From assembly GCA_964019415.1 (NCBI GenBank), contig OZ025886.1, positions 5,847,503-5,911,502 of the forward strand: 64,000 nucleotides of DNA. The letters run 5' to 3'. This document shows positions 1 to 10,800 of this stretch, piece after piece. The translations under genes were made by a program, and so were the position numbers. Within the stretch, counting starts at the first letter, position 1; each line of letters opens with the position of its first letter. Source of the DNA: Ianthella basta (taxonomy: Eukaryota > Porifera > Demospongiae > Verongiida > Ianthellidae). The notes below the pieces were generated by a model. That model searched no databases and had not been told where the DNA came from. It was given only the letters and a program-made list of their open reading frames with translations.

Positions 1-1430
1 TTATATAATACAGCTGTGATTCTACACTAAAATTAATTGTATGCAATTATATGCAAGACATTAATTGATTTGTGTAGACATGACAGTACATTGCACATAA
101 ACTGCATGCACCATGTACTTGCATGCACACGTACCACTGAAATGCATAGGTTATATTATGACGTCGACGGTAAGCATAGTTGACTGACACTTGGATGATC
201 ATGAACTGCATGTATTATTGCAACCAGCATGCACATACGTGCATACAAAAGGGATCAACGGAACAAAAGCTATTGTTATAATAGTCATGTGGTGTGTGCA
301 AGCATACTAACCGGAAGTGAGGTTGTGTAGCAACAATTATATATACAATACAGGAAATAATACAGTATAAGGTAATATAGTGTAAAAAAATTTTCTTTAA
401 AATTTAAAGGGATTACGTAATTGGCCAGCAGAAAAAGAATAGCAATCAGCAGCCTTAACTCAGCACTATGATGAACCACATTCCTGTGGAGTTCACTTGG
501 CATTCCTAATTTTCTTGCAGCTACAAGGAACTAGCTAGCTTATCATTCACATTTGAGTCCATGCATAGCTGATCTTTGTCAAATTTTGGGGGGTGCTAGG
601 AGTTGTAAGAGGACTATTTGCATGCATATGCATACACTGTACAGTCATATCCAACTTGTAGCTAACTACTTTCGGTATAACTGGCTGTAGTGTGAATAAG
701 CTGGCATAATTGCTCTAGCACAGACCATTGGTTGGTTCATGCACACCATATCCAGTCCCGCCATACCATCACATGCCTCCCTTGGTAGTTTGTGTATTCT
801 TAAAAGTACTACTGGATGTTACGTACCTGATGTTAGGTAATCACAATGCCACATTGGGCCATGTTGAAACCATACTGTTATACTTGAGTTGACAGCAGGA
901 ATGTAGCAACACAACATCGATCATGTAAGCGCTTAGATCAGCATTTAACTTAATTTCATTGATCTGTTGAAAGGTTGGCTCATTACAGTAGGCCACTGTG
1001 ATGGACAGGCTGGGCTAGGTTGAACAAAGGGCTAATCACTGGATTTTATGCCTACCAGCCTTCTACACCATAGTTTCTCAGGAAGCTGGAGATCGAGCTG
1101 GAGCCCTATTGATGGCAAACTTGATCTGTTGTATAAAGTAGAAGAATCTTGAGCCAACCAAAAGCTCCCTCCTATATAATGTGTGGGGTGTGAGAGCGTG
1201 CAGCTGCACTACAGTGAATGCCAGTGAGGCATCATGCACATGCAGTGCTACCGTTAATTGAATGACAAACTGACACTGCACGAGGCCCATCAAGTTCACA
1301 GTATCACCCTGCAGCCCTTTTGTATGCAATATATAGCTATATGTGTCTTCCAAGTGTCTGTATGCAGTCACAACTTGAAGTAGATGCAGTAAGTGAACTA
1401 GCTATTAGTGCTCAGGGGCAACACAATGAG
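1..1430. repeat. 3'-flank block shared with the region downstream of gene B
   Basis: No gene is seen here. The sequence follows 50373-51660, the DNA just downstream of gene B, nearly base for base with small indels. Because that segment is the 3' flank of a receptor gene, an unseen paralogue probably ends just left of the window. Bases 722-925 belong to a sub-repeat found again near 22893-23095, 51070-51260, 53585-53785, 54380-54480 and 58050-58260. The ORFs here are short and not recognisable. Confidence 0.75.
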
Positions 1431-1719
1431 AATAGATAAATTCATATTGTCATTCAGTAAGACAGCAAGCATAACAGCATGTTGATGGGCCACACTTTGC
1501 ATGGGATGGAAGAGCTCTCTGCTATCCCCGCTAGCTAATCATCCACAGACAGCTTGTGTACAAGGATATATCCCACCTATAGCTACAGACACTGCACAGT
1601 ACAGTCCCATACAGTTACCATGCATACATGTACCACCGTCCCCCAGACCAGTTTGCCCAGATAAAATTGGTCCGGAGGACCATTTTTTTCCGTTGCAAGA
1701 ATTGACCCTAGGACCACTT

Positions 1720-1780
1720 TCAGACGAATTCCAGTGACAGCCAACTCCCACCTCAAGTATCACACTGTGTGCAGCCCGCG
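1720..1780 (+). promoter_or_regulatory. Conserved 5' flank of a type-1 leader exon
   Basis: The 60 bases before the leader ATG (CAGTGACAG, then CACCTCAAGTATCAC, then CAG-C-CGCG directly before ATG) recur before the leader ATGs at 20727 and 24825. This is likely 5' UTR and/or core promoter. No TATA box is obvious. The shared block extends further upstream to about 1430. Conservation could partly reflect recent duplication. Confidence 0.45.
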
Positions 1781-1823
1781 ATGAGAGACAAGAGGACGCT
1801 TCAACTGTCCCTGTTAATTGCAG
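1781..1823 (+). CDS. Leader exon, type 1 (signal peptide of gene A)
   Basis: ATG opens MRDKRTLQLSLLIA and ends after one base of the next codon, at gcag|gtgggt. This is a charged n-region followed by a hydrophobic h-region. Spliced in phase 1 to the acceptor at 4806 it continues GLNLFSNLIPP, so the signal peptide spans the intron. The same exon recurs at 20727 and 24825 with ATG, length and donor kept. It is too short to be found as an ORF. Confidence 0.65.
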
Positions 1824-4800
1824 GTGGGTGAACAGACAAGATCTGAATAGCGAATCCATACAGTTAAGAAGTAGGAAAAGCGTCACCACTCGCCCTAACC
1901 CTAACGCTGCAGTAGACACCATATGACACAACTAACTAGCTAGTGGATTTGGCTAGCTACAGCGACTGTTAGCTATCTCCCATCAGATTCGCTGCACTGA
2001 ATGAAGCAACCATGCAGGTATACGGGAATATCGCCTCTAACTTTGGGATGGCTAGCTAGCTGTTTCGAAATTCCACCTTTAAGAGAGAGCAGTAGAGAAG
2101 CCTATCTTCGCCAACCGGTGGGTTGCTCTGAGTGTATAGGCTACAGCTAGCTAGCAGCTACGTACAATACTGATAGGCCCCGCTCAGGGAAGCTGTCTAG
2201 CTACACCAGATTAGCTAGCTTGTTATAACGTAAACGTGCCCTGTTACTCCTCTAGCCAGCTAACCATAGCTGGATACGTACACTTTACAACGTTGCGATA
2301 AGCTTCACTTTCATTGGTCTTGTAGGCCTATCCACTAAGTAGGCCAACCTCACATTCCGGTATTCACTGCTGACTGCTAGCTACCTGTGGCTAGGCTCAG
2401 TAATATGGTACGTTATGCATAGACTTGTATTGCTGAACATGCACAAGGCTTTATATACGTACCCGGCAAGACATTCCCTTGTATATCTCTGATTGGCTAT
2501 GGAGATGTCTACATACAAAATGTAGTGAGCAGTTTAGTGTTCCTCTTACACTGTAACACCACACCCTGGAGTGTTTGTGTCCATCACTAGCTACGTACAT
2601 ACGTACATGACTGTCAGTTGTTGCAATGCAAACAGGTCATGCTACATGGTTTGGTGTACGCTGTGGGGGCGGTATACTCCTCTTGGAGTAACATGTTCGT
2701 GCAAGCCTATAAGTGGCTTCTCACCCAACACATTGTACAACAAGTACAAAGACAGTGGGGCTAGGGGTCTGGGTGTGGCTAGACTAAGATCACCTCCTGT
2801 GCATGCTTCTTGCTATTACTTTCACACTCAGTGAATTTCTAGATTTGTATAGCTTTTAGTGGTGTGCACACCACTAAAAGCTACAAATCTAACTGTCGGG
2901 CAGTGAAATGTTCTCAGTTGCTTGTAGACCCGTTAACTTCCATACTGATTTAGAGTTATAGCTTCTTGAGGTTTTGGATGTTTGCATATATGGGCACTAC
3001 TATCACTACACACTAACCTCAATGGCATGCGCTGCAGTTTCAAATTGGCAGTCCGTCGTTGCCAGCACATAAGGCAAGAGATGGTAGATGCTCATCACCA
3101 GCTCTGCTGGCTAGGTCCATGGTTCGATTCCTTTTGTGTTGGTACTTTTCCTCTCTTGCTTGTCCAGTTGATCTGTAATCAACAGTCTTTCAGTTAAGGT
3201 TGTACGTAGTTGGTCGGTCAAGCCAACTACTCAGCTAACAATTGCTATCTGCCCCAATCTTCTAGCAGCTTTTAGTGTAAAGCAGCTACGTACATTACAT
3301 GGCATGCAGTACATGGCAATCATTGAATTGACCGTGTAGAATGCTATTTGGATCATCTGTATGTATACGGAACTTACTGGTGGCTGCCATTATGGACTCT
3401 TGTTAAGTGCTTGTGTGTATGCTAGTATCCCTGTTTCTTCAAATAAAGACTCATGAAAATATGCTTACCTCAGCATTTTAATACAAATGTGCAGTTTATA
3501 TGTAGTTGTTGTAAGATTACATAGGTTGGATTTATAACAAATGGCTGAGCTGGTGTGCTTCATGAAGAAATAGTGACTATTATGGTTGAAAATAGCTATA
3601 TATTCTGTTTACACTAGGCGGCCAATTTGGCTACCACTGTACATGTATTGGGAATGTCAGGCCCTGTCTTACACGTCAGCATTGTGCTTCAACCAGGTCT
3701 CGTTGATTGTGTTGTGTGTTATTCTATTTGCATGAAATGGGCAGACATAACACTGAAACAGAAATGTTAGAAAATGCACACTCAGTTACCAGTGCACAGA
3801 CAAACAGCTAGTGCCCACATGCGCAAGCATGATAAATCACTGTTGTAGGACCACAGTGTTTGGGGTGAGTGGAATCAACCCCCAGCAATAGTGACTGAGT
3901 GCTAACTATACCATGTCTAGAAAATCCTGTACTACGTACACACCATATCTTATACATGTTTCTACAGGTGTGCTTGCAGTGTCTCTTATGGGAATGGCTG
4001 AAGGTGAGATTTGAGTGTACACTGAGCACATGCAGTCAAAGAAAACAGACATAAATCACTGGATAGTACACCCGCCAGCTTGCTACAGTGTCTCAGCAAG
4101 GCTTGGGGTCCTATTGATGCAACCTGTAGGTGTATTACCTATTGACTGATGGTTGTCACAATCAACCTTCTGCAGTGGCTCACTGCATGCAACCATAGCC
4201 TTTCAGCACAGTCATATTTATTACATATGCTGCTGAAATAACCTATTGAGCAATAGCAGTGAAAGACACAGAATAGTAGTGGATATGACTGTGGGATTGC
4301 TTCTCCACATGATTATTATGGTTCTTCTTATTTAAGGGATCCAGCCTATAGTGTATTAGCAGCCAGCAACTGGCAGTATTACATAGAGCTCTCTACTGAG
4401 AGACGTATGGTCTGTGGAGAGCATACAAAACTGCCGCCAGTAATTGAATCCAAGGCCTCTGGCTTAAGTTGGCCCTGGCTTTGGCTCCCGGTGGAACCAC
4501 ATTTCTTTCGAACCATTTGCCACTCCAAAGGTGTAAAGACAGTAAAGGCCCAGATTGTGTCTGACTAGATACATTCGCTGTCAGTCTATGGACTGCAGTC
4601 CCCTCCATTGGACTTCTGCTATGATTGCACTCATGATTCCTCTATGTCGACATTTTGCATATGATTTATTGTTCAGTGGGGTAACTGTCAGCCAAGGTGT
4701 GATGTAGGTGCAGTCAATCTCCTGTTTGATCATATCATTTCATGTCCACTATCTTCAATAGTGGATTTGTTAATTTTTACTTGATGTCTATATTCCTCAC

Positions 4801-7800
4801 AACAGGTCTCAATCTGTTTTCTAATTTGATTCCACCTTCTGAAGTGCTGTCAACCAACCCTGCTATAGCTACCTACCCAACTCGCTTCAACCTCAACACT
4901 GGAGCTGCTTTCAACATCAGTTGTAGCATCATTCACTCAACTAATTCCTTCACCGTATACCTCTACAAGGATGGGGTGGTCATCAGTGATGGGGACCTGG
5001 TGGACACAACACTGACTGAAACGGTCCATACAACCACCCAGAAGAGTATTCAGCTGCAGTTCCTCAACTTCCAACCAGTCCATGATGGTGTCTACCACTG
5101 CTTTGCCAACACAAGTGATACAATGGCGGAGATGTCCAGTGACTTGTACCTCTATGGATCAGGTGAGGACTGCCGCTGGTGCTACAGTATACATTGATCC
5201 TAAACAGGTTTCACTGTATTGTATGTGTGATGAGTCCTTGTAATTCCAATGAAGCTGCCCTGATGTATAGTACTTGATGGTGACTCCATTTATTGCTGAG
5301 CTGAAAGTGAGGCAAGTAATCTTGATGCTGGAGTCTCCATGGGTTTGTATGTATGTATGTATGTATGTATGTATGTATGTATGCATTTGTGCAAGAGTCT
5401 CGCAAGTGCCCCATGAACTGGGAGCTGTTCCATTGTCTGCACAAAATAGTGATTTCTCACTATGGACTGCGTCTCGCTCTTCATTGCAGTCTTCCATCAG
5501 AGTTTTGTAATGTAGACGGCTGACTCATTCCCACCATTTTGCATGATGTCAATCGTACGGTGTGGCCCAGGCCTCACACACTGTTCCTGTGGCCATACAC
5601 TGTTTCTTCGAGGGGTGCATGCTGCCCTTCATGGTCTATAGCACTGCAGGCTAAGTCTAGCTTGCTGCCTCCTGTCCATCAGTCAGGCAAATCAAAGCTA
5701 TATTGACCAAAATCTGCTCTGCTTCTGTTCATGCTTTTCATACTATATTACTTTTGTCGAGGCTGCTTGTTACTACTTTCTTCATTCAGTTTGCACGTTA
5801 CAATATAATTACCATATACGTGCAGTATCTTTGGTGGTACACATATTGTGTTATGCTTAGTAATTGCAATACACATTTGATATGCACTTGTGCATGTAAT
5901 TCTCACAGAACAGCTGTGTGAGGATGTACGTGAGTGCCACTGATTACATTCCTATAACGGAACTATGTACAAATGCTGCATTCATTCATAGTTTTGTATA
6001 TTACAGTGGCGGACCCTTGAGGGGGGCTGATGGCTGTTTATTAGTATTGCGCAATCACATTATGACGTATTAAAAATGGCTGCGGGCGGCCGGAACTAAA
6101 AAAGCACTTAATTCAGATCCCTGTGCCGCCACACCAGACCCTATTAAGCTTAAACCAGCTCCTGTAAGTTTATTTAGATGATTTAGGCCATTAGATCCTT
6201 TTGGATGTGCACTTTAGTGGAATTTGCTTAGAAAAATATTTCAGACTGGGCCAAGGAGGGGGGCCGAAGCCCCCAAAGCCCCCCCCCCCCCCCCTGGATC
6301 CGCCCCTGTATAATATGTTGAAATTGTTATGTCAGTTGTATGTGCTGTTATAAATGTTGGAAATGAGCTCTTGTTTGCTAGCCTCACTATCACCTTTCTT
6401 CATGTTTCACATAAAAAGAGTGTAATGTGTTTGTAGAACAGGTTTAAGTAGCAGTACAGTAGTAAAAAGCTTACCTAAATAGTCTCCTACAAGGTATGGC
6501 AGAAGTTGAACAACCCATTTAGCAATAATGCATGTGAGTCATTTAATTACCCCTAAGGTAACCGTGTACCTCGGAGCAGTTCTGACTTCCCAGAACTCAG
6601 CTCGAGATGAGGTTAACAGACGAACTGCAGGTGCAGGACACTCGTACCGACAGCTACAACGCTTTGTTTTCAACAATCCTGAAATTAGTGCAGCCACCAA
6701 ACTTAGGGTGTTTCAAACCATGGTAATGCCTGTTCTCCTTTATTGTATGCACCTGGTGCCCCTGCGTAAGTCAGACCAACGTCGGCTAGACTCTTGGTTC
6801 CATACCAGAGTAAGATGGATTTTAGGCATCAGGTGGGAAGAGAAAATCACCAATCAGGAGGTCCGGCATCGTGCCACGGCCATGCTGGGTCAGTTTTTGT
6901 GCCCTCCATCGGCACAACTTCGCCAGCTAAGGTTGCGTGCTTTTGGCCACTTTGCCCGCCATGATGGTATTGCACACAGTGCAATGGTTTACATACCAGA
7001 AGGCGCCAAAAGACCCCGTGGTAGACCACACATGAGGTGGTGGAGAGATGTCATCCCTAAGGACATTGAAGAGTTGGGATTCCCTAAACCATCTGCGGAG
7101 GAGGCGTTCATGTGGGCCCAGAGTAGAGAAGACTGGAGACTGATCTGTAGTACATTAGCGAACACTGACTAGTATATATATTATGCGTATGCGTATGTAT
7201 GACTCAGTGAATTATGATTATGATATGATTATGAAGGTAACCTTTTTAGCCAGCATAGCTATACCCCTCCAGGCACAAAGTAACATGTATGTACATACTC
7301 ATTCAGAATGTTATGTCAGTCGAAAAGCAGTCAGCAAAGCCTTTTTACAGTTGGTAAGGGCCGGTGCTTTTGCTGGATGACTGACCTGGCTGATCTGCAC
7401 GGAGACTTGAAACTCTTGCACACCAATAGTCTGTGGCATAATAATCTAAAATAATATTATCTTTCAAGCCATCAGAAATGCTACTTCCCCAAGTGTCTAA
7501 GCTATGGAACTTTCACAGCAAAGCTGCATGGAAAATTGTCAGCAAGTAGTTTGAGTCTTTTATTTCGAAATAATTGTTAAGCTTTGTCACTCTTTCCAGC
7601 AATCTTAGTACGCATTTATGACCATTTACACACCTTCTATCTTGTTATGACATCATTGGGAACAAATTTTCTTGCGATATGTACTTGTGTACAGAATGTA
7701 ACCCCCTTCTCAAAACCCGGCATACAGGCCTAACATTAGTGCCACGAGCCTTCGGCTTGCCATTTCTATAAGTCAATTAAAAGTCAATAAGCTGCTACAC

Positions 7801-10800
7801 CTTTTGCACTGCAAAATTATTCCACACTATCTTGGTCAATCTATGAAGATTTGATGCTTGTATTTTTATACTTTAGTATACAGAACATACATGCAGGCAG
7901 GTGGCTGCAATGTGCAGGTATCACTGTATGACATTGCATGATAATTCCATTAGTTTCAGTGAGGTTCCCTTACGCCAATAGTTAATTTTAACTCTGCATA
8001 CAAGGCTGTAGCTCCTGGTGTGGTTGGTCCAGTTTTGACCAGGCCACATTCAGCTGCTCGGCAGTCTTTGTGTATAAGAATCCCTTTCCATTACATGGTT
8101 AGCACTATGAGAGAATAATTTCAACGGTAATCAAATCGAATGGAGGAAGCAAGGATGCTGGTATTAGTGAGCCAGGTATATACACAGTAGTTGTTCCAAT
8201 ATTTGGTATTTCTCTCCAGCCATTGCTGAATACGTTCAGTATCCCACTCAATGGGAGTTGATGTACTCCTTTAACAAGAATGTCCACATGTGTATACGTA
8301 TTTTTACACAGAGATGGTTATTGATTTGGTACGTTGGATAGGGGTCAGAGGTGGGTCAGAATCAGCACGGCGATCATGGGATTTGTGTAGTTTGTTGTAG
8401 CCCGTTTCAGGTTTGTCCTATATGACTTGCGTGTGTCCTCTTCTTGTATAGATCTTGTGGGTTGTTATCTGTGAGGAGGGCAGGATTATGCAAAACTATG
8501 TTTGGGTTTTAGGGTTGCGTTTTGTTTATGGATCTGGTGGCTAGGTGGTGGTTTATTTGTGTGTGGGGATGGACTGCTTAGGGTTTCTTCCAGTAAGTAT
8601 GGTTTGGACTACTTTATACCTTTCGCCTTGTTCAAGTGCCCCTTAGCGACTGCAGCAAGTCCTGTGCAATGCAATTTACGTATTACCTATGGCACTTCAC
8701 AATTGATGATAAATTGCAGTAGAAAGTTATAGGAGCTAGGCCTATGAATGCATAACCATTCCAGTTAGCCTTCACACCCCGAAATAGGCACACCACTCTA
8801 GTGAGTACCCTTCCTGCTGTCCCATTATATACATACGTGCTAAACTATCCATCTGAAATATTAGATTCTTCAAGAATGTAGCACCTCATGCTGCCCTAAC
8901 ATGCCTGGCATAATAATTATACCTATTTCACTGTACATACAGTTGTGCCCTACCTCCTCCCTGTGCAGAGTTCCCCCCTCCCCTTCCTGTCCGAGTGACC
9001 CCCCGGTATGTAGTACTGGACACTAGTACTGATCTGGTACTGGAGGCAAGGTTCAGAGGGAGCTACTACGCTCATGACTGGCAATACAACGATGATGACC
9101 CAACCTTCAGAACTGGGTCCACTAGTTTGTTCACATCTGCTAATCGCACCAATGTGGGACAGACCTACACCATCTCTGCTGGGTCAGCCTCTCTTAGAGT
9201 GGGGTACTATGGACCATACATTTTACCAACGTCACTTACTACTCTACTACCCACTCCAGAGAACACAGTGATTGTTAGCTCCTTTGGTAAGTACGTACAC
9301 TGCAAACTGACTCCTCACAGCTCACAATATGACTCCCAAATAGACATATATATACTCTAACAGTTTGGTCCCAAAACAGGATACAGGTTGCAATTTAATG
9401 CTATACCATACATTCAATTGTCTTTCATTCATTCCCTTATCCAGCGCCAGATCATCTGTTGTTGTCTCTTTTATTTTGTGTATTTCCTGCAGTTCCTCCC
9501 ACTGTCTTTATCAATGGTGTTATCACTGCTCAAGTGACGGCTGCTGATGGTGACAATGTCACCTTCACTTGTCTTGCTCGTGGCTTTCCTGAGACAACCC
9601 TCATCATCCAACTGTCAGGAGTGACTGCCTCGTACACCATTGGGAACCAGACCCTGATGACAGAGGCCATACCCACTAGCTTCATGGAGGTGACCCGCAC
9701 TGTCACTCTCCACAATGTGACTGCATTGGACTGTGGAGCAGTGGTGACATGTGTGGCTAGCAACATGAACAGTGATGGGTCCACACACACAGACCAAGCA
9801 GCAGCTACTCTGCAAGTGCAAGGTGAGATGGATGCTCAAATGAATAGTTAGTCCCAATGGCCGGACCCTTCCACCATTTCTGTTATTGTGCAATGTTTGG
9901 GGAGACTATAGCAGAAGTAGAGGAAGGGGAATGATGCCATCATTAAAATGGTTGTCTCCTGGAAGATTCAGCTTGCACCCAGGGGGGGGGGGGTCGGACA
10001 AGGTCCTGAGATTGTGCAATACCAGCACCTTAATAATTGCATTCCTGACATTCCAATTGCGCCTCTGTGTAATAGCTGACTGTGCTCCAAGGCCGAGTGT
10101 GCCTACCCTGAGCTATGGCAGGGCCTCGTACTGCATTCGCACTCCTGGTATGACCCGTACATACGTAGCCAAGGAGCTATACGGTGGATTGGGCTTAATT
10201 GTCGGACTGCTTTCACAATTGAGTTGTTGCAAGTTATCGCAACGTTTCTTGAGGATTGCCAGCATGCTTAAGCCATTTCTAGCATCCCTGCTGTCGACTG
10301 CTGTCGAATGTAACAAATCGTGAACAGAACCAAGACGATTGCATGGACGTGGCTGCCGATTGCACTCCAGTTGCAAAAGCAGTCAACCTAACAGTCTTGC
10401 AGTCCTGAAGTGATCAATGAGGACTTGCTACCAGCTTCTAAGGAGTCACTTCCACAGCAGCACTTGCTCAGTACTCCAGATTAGGCTTGATCTGTCTCAT
10501 AGCAAGCATTAGCGAACACTGGTACACCGGCGTTGTAAAATGCTTGCAAAACCTACCTAGATGCTGGGGAAGGGCGGGGAAGGGTCCATTTTCTGAAAGT
10601 CCTTGCCTAACTGTGTGCTCAGAAGCAAAGAAACAAGTGATGCAACGTGTTTCTCGCAATATGTCTGCTCTTAGCTAGTATAGGTAAAATACACAGTAAA
10701 GAGCAGCCACGTCGACCATTTTTCGAAGGCACGTGACCTTGACCGACCCCCCCTGGCTTGCACCCACTCTAGGTTGTAGTTAGAGAAGCAATGAGAATCA

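Larger units (their letters stand above)
1824..4805 (+). other. Intron 1 of gene A
   Basis: About 3 kb with no gene. Positions 2420-2960 match 58690-59250 upstream of gene C and include the hairpin at 2841-2890. Positions 4050-4100 resemble one end of the inverted-repeat element at 26649-26898 but lack a partner and the ribozyme. Positions 2960-4050 and 4110-4670 show nothing recognisable. Confidence 0.55.

Noticed and set aside
1539..1931. 130-residue ORF on the - strand
   Set aside because: It lies across the leader exon and its repeat block; a similar ORF at 20659-20859 arises from the same repeat. No domain features.
4742..4805. In-frame ATG directly upstream of Ig1 (also 27442 and 60945), giving a hydrophobic N-terminus
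   Set aside because: It is open in all three genes with in-frame indels, so it remains possible, but each contains a good 3' splice acceptor just before Ig1 and phase-matched leader exons exist upstream. Kept as the alternative start, not the main model.
5159..5510. Overlapping ORFs rich in HTYIHTY or CMYVCMYV
   Set aside because: Translations of the (TATG)n microsatellite.
9530..9893. - strand ORFs over Ig exons (for example 9530-9790, 30554-30811, 14818-15084, 43681-44211)
   Set aside because: Shadows of the sense exons; they are repeated only because the exons are duplicated.
9886..10323. 145-residue + strand ORF in intron 3 of gene A
   Set aside because: Reads through a poly-G run and unrecognised intron sequence; no family features and no splice logic.
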